Below, in pieces: positions 1 through 11,500 of a DNA stretch of 64,000 bases (the first letter of the stretch is position 1; every line of letters begins with the position of its first letter). A program made the position numbers and the translations under genes. The notes below the pieces were generated by a model. It did not search any database, was not told the DNA's origin, and was given only the letters and a program-made list of their open reading frames with translations. The stretch is from Sceloporus undulatus. Its lineage: Eukaryota; Chordata; Lepidosauria; Squamata; Phrynosomatidae. Location of the stretch: NCBI RefSeq assembly GCF_019175285.1, contig NC_056525.1, positions 137,479,752 to 137,543,751 on the forward strand, read 5' to 3'.

Positions 1-1965
1 CTTGGGGTGAGTAAGGTAAATGGGATAGGAATGGACATTTTGAGTCAGATAATTACCGTTACTTACTCAGGAAATGAAAAATTTAGAAGAAATAGGATAG
101 AATTAATGGCAAGGAGAGATGTAGTAAAATCAGTCAAAGGATATAATGCAAAGTTGGTTTAAATTATGTCAATAAAACTTCAGTGAAAACTCGTCGACAT
201 TATCACAATCCAAGTCTATGGTGCTTTCTGCACCGCCATTTGGGACGTCCTCCGGACGTTCCATTTTAAAAAAGGGGCGTCTCTTATAGACGCCCCTGGG
301 CCTAGTACGGACTCCGTCCGTACAAGATGACGCCAGCACTTCTACATGGCCGGCGCCATCTTTGCGTATCGGACGCTGAGCGTCCGTACGCATTGCGCCG
401 CTTGTGACGTAGCGAGCGCGCCCCTGGCGCCTCGCTACGTCGCAAACGCAACGGAAAAAGAAGCTCCATTTTGGAGCTTCTTTTTCGGTCCGCGCGGGAG
501 TCGGGCCGTGTGAAGCCCTCCCCCGCGGACCTACTGGCGCCACAGAGGCAGAGGAAGGAGAAATTGAAAGATTCTGTGATGGAATCTGGGAAGAAATTGA
601 TAAGATACCAAAACAGAATTTCTTGCTAAACACAAGCATTTGGAATGCAAAAGTAGGAAGCAGGGAAGAATCAAAGAATGGCCTTGGATCAAGAAATGAA
701 AGAGAGCAACAGATATCAGTTTCATGAGGCCAACAATCTATTTATCGAAATAAGTTCTTCATAGAGTCGAAGAGGAGACAGTATACATGGGCATCATTAG
801 ATGGCCAGTACAAAAAACAGATAGACTACATAACTGCAGCAAAAACAAGACCAGGCACAAACTGCGGCACTGACCATGAACTACTAATATAAAAAATTAG
901 AATAAAGCTAAAGGACACTAAACCAACCGACATGTTGAAGTATGACCTGGAGAATATCCCATTAGAATTTAAAGATCATGTTAAAAACTTATTTGCACTA
1001 TTATAGTCAAGGAAGAATTGAGAAATTGCTATCAGTAGCCAAAATGAAAGAGAAGAATGGATGAATAAGGAAATAAGGAAAGTAGTAAAGGATAGACAAG
1101 AAGCAAAAGAAAAGGGAGAGAGAAATAGAAGCGGAACCATGAATACAACTGTTCAGTGATTAGTGCACAAGGATAAAGAGCGAAGATGTAGGTGCTCTAT
1201 AATCAGCAGAGGAACATAATATATGACCAAGGTAAAATAAAAAAGATGAGGGTAATAATACATAGAATAGATATGTAAAAGAGATGAATGGATGAATGAT
1301 AGATGGAAAGAAGAATCATTTGAAGATGAATCCTAAATTTTGGAAAGTGAAGTAAAAATGACATTCAGAGCAATTGGAAAGAATAAATCAACAGAAATGG
1401 AAGACATACCAAGAGAACTGCTGTAGTCTACAGAGACAGAACCGACTTTAGTTCTAACTAAAAACAGCCAACAAATATGGAAAACAAAACCATGACCCAC
1501 AGATTGGAAAACATTCCAATTCCCAAAAAAGGAGACACAAAAGACTGCAATAACTACAGTCATGCTTGAGCACACAGGGAAATTCCAAAAGAAAATCAGC
1601 ATGTGTTTTATAGAGTATAGCAAAGCCTTTGATTGCATAGATTATGAAAAGCTATGGATTGCCTTTAAAGAATTGGGTGTGCCACTACATTTGATTGTCC
1701 TGATGCATAACCTGTACTCAAATAGAAGCTACTGTTAAACAGAATATAGAGAAATAGAATGGTTCCTGATCAGAAACGGGGTCAGGCTAGGCTGCATACT
1801 ATCACCCTGTTTGTTCATCTTGTATGCAAAAAATGTCATATGCAGAGCAGGTTTGACTCAGAGGAAGGAGTGAAGATAGGAGAAAAGACTATCATCAGTC
1901 TAAGATATGCAGATGACACCATACTATTAACAGAAAATACAGTAGAGTCTCGGTTAACCGACCTT
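1..1965 (+). mobile_element. Decayed BovB (RTE clade) LINE, endonuclease to reverse transcriptase
   Basis: In broken frames the + strand reads as a BovB-type ORF. Positions 1-219 match the endonuclease stretch just before the motif IQVYAP (here IQVYGA). Around 660-900 it reads like LGSRNE..NLFI..TW..LDGQYK.QIDYI..AKTRPG and DHELL, typical of the end of the endonuclease domain. Around 1480-1960 it has an RT core: WKTFQFPKKGDTKDCNNY, then KAFDCIDYEKLW, GVRLGCILSPCLF and RYADDTILL (the YADD catalytic box). Many stops and frame changes show it is dead. A GC-rich hairpin element (220-543) interrupts it. BovB is abundant in squamates, which supports the host call. Confidence 0.85.
220..543. mobile_element. 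GC-rich insert composed of consecutive hairpins, inside BovB
   Basis: About 320 bp of CpG-rich DNA splits the AT-rich BovB LINE between the codons for IQVY and AEE. It contains a chain of near-perfect stem-loops: 274-296 (9-bp arms), 305-323 (8-bp arms), 364-391 (12-13-bp arms with one bulge), 406-441 (11-bp perfect arms, more pairing inside), 454-486 (15-bp perfect arms, 3-base loop) and 487-531 (8-bp outer arms plus an inner GGGAG/CTCCC pair). A small hairpin (GGTGC/GCACC) sits at 220-234. CpGs are well preserved, unlike in the host LINE, suggesting a younger insertion. I do not recognise the family. A 156-codon open frame on the minus strand crosses it but shows no protein signature. Confidence 0.6.
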
Positions 1966-1995
1966 CAGTTAGCTGACATTCTGGATTATCCAATG

Positions 1996-2027
1996 TCCCA
2001 TGCTTCTGCATGAGAAGAAGCATGGGA
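1996..2027. repeat. Perfect 12-bp-arm hairpin at BovB/minisatellite junction
   Basis: Arms TCCCATGCTTCT (1996-2007) and AGAAGCATGGGA (2016-2027) with an 8-base loop mark the point where LINE homology stops and the CT-rich minisatellite begins. It may be a foldback left by the insertion or rearrangement that joined the two. Confidence 0.6.
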
Positions 2028-2029
2028 TG

Positions 2030-2940
2030 TCGGATTGGTGATAAAAGTCCTTCGCCTTGCCTCCCCTCCTCCCTCCCTCCTTCTTCTTTCCTTCCTTCCT
2101 TCCTCCCTTCCCTCCCTCGTTCCCTACTTACCTTCCGTGCTTGGGTCAGGCCTCTTCTCAGTGGTTTTGTTTTCCACAGACTCCCTTCGGCTTGAGGAAA
2201 ATGAAGCCGCTGAGGAGAGGCCTGGGGCTGTCCTCTGCAACCACCGAGTCCTCTCCTTCCCTGCCTCTTTTCCTTTTCCCTTAAAGGGCTCCAAAGAACC
2301 CTTTGGGGGAAAGGTGAGGTCCAGTAAGAGGAGGACTGGGTGGGTGCCCAGGCCTCTCTTTCCCTGCCGCCCTGCCCCCCCCCCCCAAGGCCTCCTAAGC
2401 CCCCTTTGGGGAAAGGGGGAGGTCCAGGAAGAGGAGGACCGGGCGCGTGCCCAGGTCTCTTAGTCTCTACCTCACTTTTCTCTCCCCTAAAGGGCTTTAG
2501 GGAGCCAGTTGAGGGAGAGGAAAGGTCTGGGACAAAGAGGACTGGGCCCATGCCAAGGCCTTTTCCTTCTGGTTTGCCTTTCTTCACCCTGAAAGGACTC
2601 CTGAGATTCCTTTTGGGGTGAAGAAAGGCCCAGGAAGGAGAGGGCGGGCAGACTCCTCCTCCTCTCCGGGGAGCTTTGCTGGTCCTGAGGCGTCTTTCCA
2701 GGGACACCTCAAGTCTGGTAAACCTTCTCAGAAAGAAGGGCTCACGGACCTACTCCTCTTCCTCCATCTGGGAGGACGCCTCAGGTCTGGCAAACCTCCT
2801 CAGACAGGAGAAGGGGTCGCGGGCCAACTTCTCCCTGCCGTGCTTTGCTTTCTCTTCTTGCCTTTCCCTCAAAGGGCTCCAAAGAGCCCTTTGGGAGAAA
2901 GGGAAGATTGTCCCCCCGCCCCCCCCCCAAGCTGCTGCAA
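2030..2940. repeat. Polypurine/polypyrimidine minisatellite, about 105-120-bp degenerate units
   Basis: The block alternates pyrimidine-rich and purine-rich halves. A self-complementary core of the form CCCTAAAGGGCTCC..GAGCCCTTTGGG recurs near 2280, 2395, 2485, 2590 and 2870. It is followed each time by an A/G-rich tract ending GAGGACTGGG and then a pyrimidine tract. The flank near 2040-2130 is almost pure CT. Several overlapping reading frames on both strands are open only because of the repeat composition; none looks like a gene. Confidence 0.75.
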
Positions 2941-3151
2941 GTAATGACTGTGCTCACACTAAAAGCTGGATGAATGAGAGAGTAGAGGATGGTCAGTGCT
3001 TTCAGAACAGATTATATTCTTTCCTTTCACCAAGAGATAGTTCCTTTTAAAATAAGAAGTAAGTACAGAACTTACAGTGACCCGTAAATAAGTTGATTTA
3101 GGTTTCCGGGGCCAATTTTTTTACTAAAATTGTTAGACATATACATGAGTA

Positions 3152-3329
3152 CAGTTGGCCCTCCCTTATGTGGGGGATCTGTTAGAAACAATGGGGTTCA
3201 TTCCTGTGGTGTGCACTAGGCGCACACACCATTTTTTCTTCTGGGACGCGAGAGAAGCCTTTCCAGTGCAGCTCCCACCGTATGCTGGAAGCTGCGTATA
3301 GCACGCCCATGTATGACACGGGTGCACTG
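3152..3329 (-). mobile_element. Tigger-like MITE (family with GTGCRCCC end)
   Basis: Bounded by TA dinucleotides. The left end CAGTTGGCCCTCC and right end GGGTGCACTG are inverted relative to each other. The same family recurs at 23630, 31211 and 51270. TA target sites and CAGT termini fit Tc1/mariner Tigger-type non-autonomous elements. Confidence 0.65.
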
Positions 3330-4249
3330 TATATACAGTAGATCTGTCTTGGTGTATTGTAACAGTTGATTTGGTTGTACATGCTTAGATTTAATGAATG
3401 ATTTATTTATAGTAAGAGATGAGAACTAGGGGATTGTGCCAAAGATCAGATTTGAGCTAGGCATTGGCTGGAATACTTCAAATTCACTGAAAATATGAAA
3501 GAAAATAATTAGGGGATAAAGGAGGGTAAGGATTGGGTGAAATAAAGCTCACTGTTACTTTTTATTGTGCTTTTCTTGTGCATCTGTCGTTTTAAATCAG
3601 AAATATTTTTTTTATATTAGAATTAAAGTGGGGAAGGGGGTTGAAAGAACAGTGGCTGTTTTTGGTTAAATTGGAATAGAATTCAAGCAAATTTTGAGTT
3701 GACATTTTTGTAGCTCCTTCAGTATCTTTTGGCTGGGGAATATATCCTTCCAACAAACAAACAAAAATCTACTCAAAATCATAGTTACATTTTGAAATGT
3801 GCTTTCATTTTATTGATTATGTCTGCACTAACAAACAAATCTGTTCACCTCCGAGTACACAAAGTAATCTGTGCAAAGATGTATTATCTTGAAGTAATAT
3901 TTGGCTTACATGAATCATTCTTCAATTTGTTTCCTTTTTTGGATGCTTGATGCACTGAAATAGCTCTGTACATTGGATGGAATTGCTGCATTGTATTTTC
4001 TTATTTGTATTGAAAATAATACACATATTCCAAAAATTTTCTGGAAGCATTGTATGGGAGGAAAGTCTGTAGTCATACTGCAATCACAAATTTTTGTCCA
4101 CTAGAATGAAACAACTGTTAGTGCATTGGATAATTTTGGCACTTCTTAGACAGCTGTTATAAGAATTTCTGAGAGACATTTGAATCTCTTTGAACACTTA
4201 AAACACATAAATCAGTGCTAAGGTGTAATTAGGTTTTGTTCTTCTATAG

Positions 4250-4316
4250 AGCTCTGGGATTGAAACTCTAGTGGAGGAGCTCTGCTGCAGGTTGAAAGAC
4301 CTCCAAAGTGAACAAG
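4250..4316 (+). CDS. KIAA0232: KIAA0232, internal coding exon (SSGIETLVEELC...)
   Basis: A 67-nt exon read in frame from its first base as SSGIETLVEELCCRLKDLQS then EQ plus one base, ending in phase 1. It has a CTTCTATAG acceptor and an AAG|GTGAG donor. The peptide matches the vertebrate KIAA0232 segment SSGIETLVEELCSRLKDLQS almost exactly. Upstream exons encoding roughly the first 125 residues lie outside the window to the left. Confidence 0.9.
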
Positions 4317-4436
4317 GTGAGAATGTCCTTTTAAATAATGAGTTTACAAGATCATGTGTGTTTGGAGCATATTAAGATGACACCATATGCTAGTTTTATT
4401 GATGGTAGAAAGTTGTAATTTGTAATCGGTTGACTT

Positions 4437-5460
4437 GGCAAACCCAAAGGGTGCTCAGCAATGGCTCCTTTTCATCCTGGAGAGAAGTGACCAGTGGGGT
4501 CCCACAGTGCTCTGTCCTGGGCCCAGTGCAATTCAACATCTTTATCAATGACTTGGATGACAGAATTGGGGGCATACTTATGCAGATGACACCAAATTAG
4601 GGGGAGTAGCTAATACCCCAGAGGACAGGACCAAAATTCAAAATGACCTGAATAGACTAGAAAGCTGGCCAAAGCTAACAAAATGAAATTCAACATGGAG
4701 AAATGTAAGGTACTGCACTTAAGGCGGAAAAATGAAATGCACATATATAGGATGGGGGACATCTGGCTGAATGAAACTACGTGTGAAAGGGATCTGGGAG
4801 TCCAAGTAGACCACAAGTTAAACATGAGTCAACAGTGCAGTGTGGCAGCTAACAAAACCAATGCAATTTTAGGCTGCATCAATAGAAGTATAGTGTCTAG
4901 CTCAAGGGAAGTAATAGTACTACTCTGTTCTGCTTTGGTCAGGCCCATCTGGAGTATTGTGTCCAGTTCTGGGCACCACAATTTAAAAAGGACATTGAGA
5001 AACTGGAGTGTGTCCAAAGGAGGGCAACTAAAATGGTGAAGGGTCTGGAAACCATGTCCTGTGAGGACCGACTTAGGGAGCTGGGGATGTTTAGCCTGGA
5101 GAAAAGAAGGTCAAGAATTGATATGATAGCCCTGTTTAAATACTTGAAGGGATGTCATATTGAGGAGGGAGCAAACTTGTTTTCTGCTACTCCAGAGTAG
5201 GACCCGGAACAATGGATGCAAGCTCCAGGAAAAGAGATTCCACCTCAACATTAGGAGGAACTTCCTGACAGTAAGGGCTGTCCGACAGTGGAACACACTC
5301 CCTTGGAGTGTAGTGGAATCTCCCTCCTTGGAGGTCTTTAAACAGAGGCTGGATGGCCATCTGTTGGGGATGCTTTGATTTAGATTTCCTGCATGGCAGG
5401 GGGTTGGACTGGATGGCCCTTGCGGTCTCTTCCAACTCTATTATTCTATGATTCTATGAA
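4437..5460 (+). mobile_element. CR1 LINE, 3'-terminal kilobase
   Basis: Starts in the reverse transcriptase domain ([20 protein letters not shown]) and continues through the conserved CR1 3' region (GGAGGGCAACTAAAATGG, CTGGAGAAAAGAAGG, GAACTTCCTGACAG, GACTGGATGGCC) to the terminal TTCTATGATTCTATGA repeat. It is 5'-truncated, as CR1 copies usually are, and carries frame-breaking changes. It lies in a KIAA0232 intron. Confidence 0.9.
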
Positions 5461-5782
5461 TAAGACTTCATCCTTACAAAATATGAAGTAAACCTGTATG
5501 AGGATTGTACCATTTCAGATTGGCAGCTGGAGTTTATGTGATATAATTCTTGCACCTGCTCACTCCACTCCCAGAGCTTGACAAGTTATCTTTTGGACTA
5601 CAGCTGTATATGCTGGCTGGGGAATTCCAGGAGTTCCAATCCAAACGTAACTTTTCCAAGCTGTACCAAACATGTATGTTGAAGCTGAGCTTTCTCCTTG
5701 ACATCTAGTGTTCTCTACAGAGGAATTGTTTTCACATGCAGAACTTTCACTTGTGGCTTTACCCAGAGTCTAGAATGATATA

Positions 5783-6037
5783 CAGTGGTACCCCGGGATA
5801 CGAATGCGCCGCCTTACGAAATTTCCGGGTTACGAAAAAAATCAATTGAAAAAAACTGTTCCGGGTTACGAAGGTTATTTCGGGTTACGAAAGAAATTTT
5901 GGTGCTTTTCGGCGCTTTTTTCGCACCAAATCGCGGCTTTTCCCCATTAGCGCCTATGGGTTTTCGGCTTGCGAAAGCCTTTCGGGTTACGAAAGCGGCG
6001 GCGGAACGAATTAAATTCGTAACCCGGGGTACCCCTG
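5783..6037. mobile_element. Tigger-like MITE, CAGTGGTACCCCGGG family
   Basis: Terminal inverted repeats CAGTGGTACCCCGGGATACG and CGTAACCCGGGGTACCCCTG, flanked by TA (5781-5782 and 6038-6039). The interior repeats the motif CGGGTTACGAA several times. It is the first of three elements placed end to end. CpG content is high, suggesting a relatively young copy. Confidence 0.8.
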
Positions 6038-6039
6038 TA

Positions 6040-6271
6040 CAGTGGACCCGTGTTATCCGCTGGGGTTTGGTTCCAAGATTTCCCACGAATAACGAAATCT
6101 GTGTATGTTCAAGTACCATTAAATGCAATAGCATAGCAAAATGGTGTCCCCTGTATAAAATGGAAAAATCATGGTTTGATACTTGAAATGTATACCTTTA
6201 AAAAAAATATTTTCAAGCCGTGGATGCTTGAATCCATGTATTAAAAATCCGTTGATAAGGAGGGCCAACTG
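6040..6271. mobile_element. Tigger-like MITE abutting the previous one
   Basis: Begins CAGTGGACCCGTGTTATCCG and ends AAGGAGGGCCAACTG, between TA at 6038-6039 (shared with its left neighbour) and TA at 6272-6273 (shared with its right neighbour). The interior carries the family words GGTGTCCCCTGTATAAAATG and CGTGGATGCTTGAATCC, also found in the copies at 12175 and 52353. Confidence 0.8.
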
Positions 6272-6273
6272 TA

Positions 6274-6710
6274 CAGTCATCCCTCCATGTTCATGAGGGT
6301 TAGGGGCAAAGGACCCCTGCAAATATGGAAAAATTGCAAATAACTCCTCCCCCCATGAGAGGGCCTGTACGGGTCCCCTCTGGACCCCTGCCATGCCTGG
6401 ATCAGGTGATCTAGGCATGGGAGGGGTGGTGAAAGACCCCCTCGGGTCCCCTCCGACCCCCTGCCATACTTGGATTGGGTGATCCAGGCATGGAAGGGGT
6501 CCAGAGAGGACCCGCGGGGATCTTTTTCCACCCCTCTCATGCCTAGATCGCCTGATCTGGGCATCAGAGGAGAGGTAGACGAGGCTGTGCAAGCTCTCTC
6601 CTGACCCCTCTGATGCTTGGATCAAATGTTCTGGGCATGGAGGGTCAGGAAAGGCCTCATGAATAACCAGACTTGCACATTCAAATTTTGCAAATTAGGA
6701 GGGAGGACTG
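6274..6710. mobile_element. Third abutting MITE with internal palindromic repeats
   Basis: Starts CAGTCATCCCTCCATG and ends AGGAGGGAGGACTG, between TA dinucleotides. Its centre (about 6365-6650) holds three to four diverged copies of a palindromic unit around TGCCTGGATCAGGTGATC and GCATGGGAGGGG. Related ends occur near 45880 and 46105. Confidence 0.7.
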
Positions 6711-6800
6711 TATTCCATTTCATTGCCTCTTTGTGAGAACTAGGCCTGAATTCTTTCAGGACTGTAGCCACACATTTTTGTGTTAATGTGTCACACAGTG

Positions 6801-7013
6801 AGGTGCTTGGTATCCACTGATGTTTGGTTCCATGACTCCCACCCCATGGATAGCAAAGTCCATGGATGCCAGAGTCCCATTATATACAACAGTGTCATAA
6901 AATGATATCTCTTATATAAAATAGCAAAATCAAGGTTTGTGTTTTGGAATTTTAAAAAAATATTTCCAAGCCATGGAAGGTTGAGTCATTGTGTGCAGAA
7001 TCTGGGTATTTCA
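6801..7013. mobile_element. Degenerate Tigger-like MITE remnant
   Basis: Shows the family words of the 6040 element (TGGTATCCACTGATG, GTCCATGGATGCC, CTCTTATATAAAAT, CCAAGCCATGG) with more divergence and poor ends. A further repeat piece at about 7107-7290 (ATGTTGCCTTCTCCCCAGAG...GGCGGCTCACAG) resembles the 17370 repeat. From 7300 to 8100 I see only AT-rich intron. Confidence 0.55.
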
Positions 7014-8109
7014 AAGTAACCTTGAGAATCCTTAGCACATTACAAAAAACAATGTATATCCATATGGGAAGAGTCTAACTGGTGGTAAGGCACTTGAATT
7101 CTTAGTGTTTGTTTGTTTATATGTTGCCTTCTCCCCAGAGGGACCCAAGGCGGCTCACAGATAAAACATTTAAATCTCAATAAAATTCAAAACAATTAAA
7201 ACATCTACATCCAGTATAAAATCACATAAAATATACAGAAGTTAAAACTAAACTAAAAAACCACCTACCACAAAAATCAGCCCTGCTATGCATTATATAA
7301 AAAATGCCTGCCTGTATAAAAGTGTTTTTACTTGCTGGCAAAAGGCCAGGAGGGAAGGGGCTAGTAGAGGTTTGCTAAAGTCTGACAGATATTATTTTGA
7401 AAAAAGGTTTGTCTAGAAACTAAGAAGTTAAGTCTATTTTAATCCAGGTTAGTGACCTGTATGTATCTTTCAGAAACAATTCTGGTGTGAAATCTGGATT
7501 TGACTAAGTATAAATTTAATTCCAGAATTGCTTGGCATTGAAGTGATTTAAAGTATGACTGTCTTGCTTAGAAATGCAGAGTCGTGAGGAAAAAAATGGC
7601 AATTTTTTCCCCAGGAACTTTATTTTTCTGGAAAAATTGGGGGAAAATGGATAATGGAATATTTGCTTTTAGAATGTTGAATAAAATATTTGAGACAAGG
7701 TGTTCCTATATTTATACCTCATGTATTATTTTTGTAACCTATGTAGCAGGTATACCTTTTAAGTCAGAAAGTCTACAGCAGCGTGAACTACAGACTATGG
7801 CAGGTTTCCAGGAAATAAAAAATGTTGCATCCAGTGGGTGCAGATATGGTATTGCTCCCTGACAAATGAGTAAAAAAGCCAGAAATTTTACATCTCAACA
7901 TTGCAATAAAAATAAAAAATAGTGGTAGCAGTGTGTTGGATCCAGAATAAGTTAGTCATGCTAAACTATGTGTGTATTTAAATCATTACTACAAAAACAA
8001 CCCAATAAATTGTGTGATTACATTATTTTAAATATAATTATTTAATATTGATTATGCTTTCCTTTCCAATAGTTTTAAAATAACAAAAACCACATTGTTT
8101 TTACAGCAG

Positions 8110-8191
8110 GGGAGAAGATTCACAAAAAGTTCGAGGGCTCTTTGGCTCCTGAAGTAGATTTATCTCCTGCATCGAAAGATCAAGTGGAAAT
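8110..8191 (+). CDS. KIAA0232: KIAA0232, internal coding exon (EKIHKKFEGS...)
   Basis: An 82-nt exon (phase 1 in, phase 0 plus two bases out). Using the second of two tandem acceptors it reads GEKIHKKFEGSLAPEVDLSP then ASKDQVEM, matching KIAA0232 EEKIHKKLEGS..DQVEMYYEAFPP with no length change. The acceptor is TTTTTACAGCAG, so an exon starting three bases earlier (8107) would add one alanine. The donor is AAAT|GTATGT. Confidence 0.9.
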
Positions 8192-8501
8192 GTATGTCTC
8201 CCTTTAAAGAATTAATTCTTCTGTCTATATAGATTTAATTGCAAGAGTTATTTGGAATTGGCACGTGCTTCAGAGACACAAATTCCTTTTTCAGAAGTAA
8301 GCTGAGTAAAATAGTAGTGATTTGTATGAAGAGTGGTTGGCTTTCAGATAATATGCCCATTGACATTCATAGATGTTTATAGCAAAAATGTAAATGGCTA
8401 GTGAAGATTAGAATATTTCTCTTTTAGAAGCATGTATAGTTAAATGTTGCCCTTGTTTTCATGACTATATCCTTTAATACCAAATGTTCTCCTTTTCTCA
8501 G

Positions 8502-11500
8502 GTATTATGAAGCATTTCCACCTCTTTCCAAGAAACCAGTTTGCTTGCAAGAAATTATGACTGTTTGGAATAAATCCAAAATTTGTTCTTACTCCAGTTC
8601 CTCCTCATCTTCTACTGTCCCAGCAACTAGCACAGATACATCATCTCCAAAGGACTGCATTAGTGAAACTGAAGTATCCAAAGAACGAAATAGTAACAGA
8701 GTTCCTGCCACTGTACGTGAGAGAGCCACACAGAAGAAAGATAAAGATGAAAAAGAGAACAAGTTTGGGAACAGCAGTATTGAAGAGAAACCTGCTTCAT
8801 ATAAAAAGCAAGTCCGACACAAATTTGAGGGAAAGATTCGTCCCCGATCTTGGTCTTCTGGCTCCAGTGAAGAAGGTTCTAATTCTAGTGGTAATCAAAG
8901 TGAATTAAAAGCAGCTACAAAATGTGTGAAAGTAAGGCATAAAACAAGGGAGATGCGTAGCAAAAAAGGACGAAATGGACAAAGCAGGCATTTAGCAAAA
9001 TCTGGTGAGAATGCTGAAAGAAAAATTTATGGTAGCAGCAGCAGCAGTAATGGATCCATCAAACAATTGTGTAAAAGGGGCAAACGGCCATTAAAAGAAA
9101 TAAGAAGAAAAGAAGCAGGCAACTATGAGAGAAAAGAGTTATATTATGATAGCAGAAATGAAAAGGAATATAAGGAAGAGCCTTTATGGTATACTGAGCC
9201 AATTACAGAATATTTTGTTCCCCTGAGTAGAAAAAGTAAGCTTGAGACAACATACCGCAACAGGCAAGAAGCATGTGACACAACATCAGAGGCTGTAGAA
9301 GAATTAAGTGAATCTGTGCAAGGTCTTTGCATTAGCAACAATAATATTAATAAAACATACCTCGCAGCAGGTACTTTCATCGATGGCCGTTTTGTGGAAA
9401 TGCCTGCAGTTCTAAATGAGGATATTGGCCTCACTAGGACCTCAATGTGTTCTCAACCAGAGGACGATATACACTCAGATGGTGTTCATCTTTCAGAACT
9501 AACACACTTCTATGAAGTGGATATTGACCAATCCATGTTGGATTCTGGTGCCTCAGGCAAGATGCAAGGAGAGAGTCGGATTTTGAATATGATTCGGCAG
9601 AAAAGTCAAGAGGGGGCAGACTTTGAGGCAGAATGTTGCATAGTGTTTGATGGAATGGAGTTGCAAGGGGAAAGTGCAATATGGGCAGATTCAGCCACCT
9701 CTGGCGCTGAAGGGTGGTTTTTGCAAGATCTTAGTAATTTAGCTCAATTTTGGGAGTGCTGTTCATCTTCTAGCTCTGGTGATGCAGATGGGGAAAGCTT
9801 TGGGGGAGATTCTCCTATTAGATTTTCCCCTACCTTAGACAGCACAATGCTTAATTCACACATGCTTGCAGGCAATCAAGAGCTGTTTTCAGATACTAAT
9901 GAAGGGTCTGGTTTAAATTCTTTTTCAGTGTTTGAAGTGCAATGCAGTAATTCTTCTGTCTTACCATTTCCTTTTGAAAAACTCAGCTTGGGAAATGAAA
10001 ATACAGATTCCAGTAGCAATGTTGGTATGTTTGGGAAAACACAGTCTAGATTGTTAATATGGACCAAAAATAGTGCCTTTGATGAAAATGAACACTGTTC
10101 TAATCTGTCAACAAGAACTTGTAGTCCATGGTCTTATTCTGAAGAAACACGTTCAGACAATGAGACTTTAAATATCCCCTTTGAAGAATCCCCCCAGTTT
10201 AACTCTGATGATATTAATTATGTAGTTCCCAGAGCATCTTCAAGTTATATAGATGAAGAAATAGATTTTTTGCAGGAGGAAACCTGCCAGGAACAGACTA
10301 GTTCCTTAGGAGAGATGCCTACCTTAATTTTTACAAAGAAATCTAAACTAGAATCTGTCTGTGGTATTCAGCTGGAACAAAAAGCTGAAGATAAAGAATA
10401 TGAAACAACACAGGTCTGTAGTGACAGCAGTCCACATGAAGATGACTATGGCTCAGGGGTTATTAAAGACATCTGGACAAATATGACAGATGGGAATTCT
10501 ACAGCAATTGTAGAAATAGATGGAATAGAAGAGGAGCTGTTTTCAGCTGATGTAAATCATTACTGCTGCTGCTTAAATGAAGCAAAATTAGAAATTCTTC
10601 AGGATCCTAAGAAAGCAGTGCAAAGATCAGAATATCATCTTTGGGAAGGTCAGAGAGAGAATTTGGAGAAAAGAGCTTTTGCATCAAACAATTTATCGAA
10701 AGTGGATTGCGGAGATTATACTACACCTTCCAAACCATGGAATATTAACCAAGATAATGAAAATTCTTTTATTCTTGGGGGAGTGTATGGGGAGCTCAAA
10801 ACATTTAACAGTGATGGAGAATGGGCAGTGGTGCCACCCAGTCACCCCAAAGGAAACTTATTACAGTGTGCAGCTTCTGATGTAGTTACAATAGCTGGTA
10901 CAGATGTCTTCATGACACCAGGAAACAGCATTGCCCCTGGTCACAGACAGTTATGGAGACCCTTCGTATCATTTGAGCAGAGTGAGCAGTTGAAGTGTAG
11001 TGATCATGGATTAAATCGGGGCTTTTCATTTATCTTCCATGAAGACTTGTTAGAAGCTTGTGGTAATTTTCAAGGTGAAGAGTCTGCTCTTGAATATTCA
11101 TTCTCTTCCTTTGACTTGAATAATCCATTTTCACAAGTTCTTCATGTAGAATGTACATTTGAACCCGAAGGAATTACATCCTTCAGCCCTTGCTTTAAAC
11201 CCAAATCTATCCTTTGCTCTGATTCTGACAGAGAAGTTTTTCGTCCTAGAATATGTGGCGCTGGGAGGACACAGTACAGAGCCATACGGATTTCTCCCAG
11301 GACTCACTTTCGCCCCATTTCTGCATCTGAACTTTCTCCATGTGGTGGAAGCGAGTCTGACTTTGAATCAGAAAAAGATGAAGGGAGTATTCCTGCCCCT
11401 TCTCAAGCTGAAGTGTTTGATGATCCACAAGCAGATCTCAAGCCACTGGAAGAAGATGCAGAAAAAGATGGTCATTATTATGGCAAATCAGAACTAGAGT

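Noticed and set aside
169-639. 156-codon minus-strand open frame over the hairpin insert
   Set aside because: It spans the junction of two unrelated repeats, has no recognisable motif, and is open mainly because the insert is GC-rich.
1895-2707. 270-codon minus-strand open frame
   Set aside because: Lies across the purine/pyrimidine minisatellite; the composition (Gly, Pro, Arg, Glu) reflects the repeat.
8461-8501. ATG 8461 as the start of the large KIAA0232 frame
   Set aside because: The first 13 codons are intronic; TTCTCAG|GTATTATG is a good acceptor and the upstream exons join in phase.
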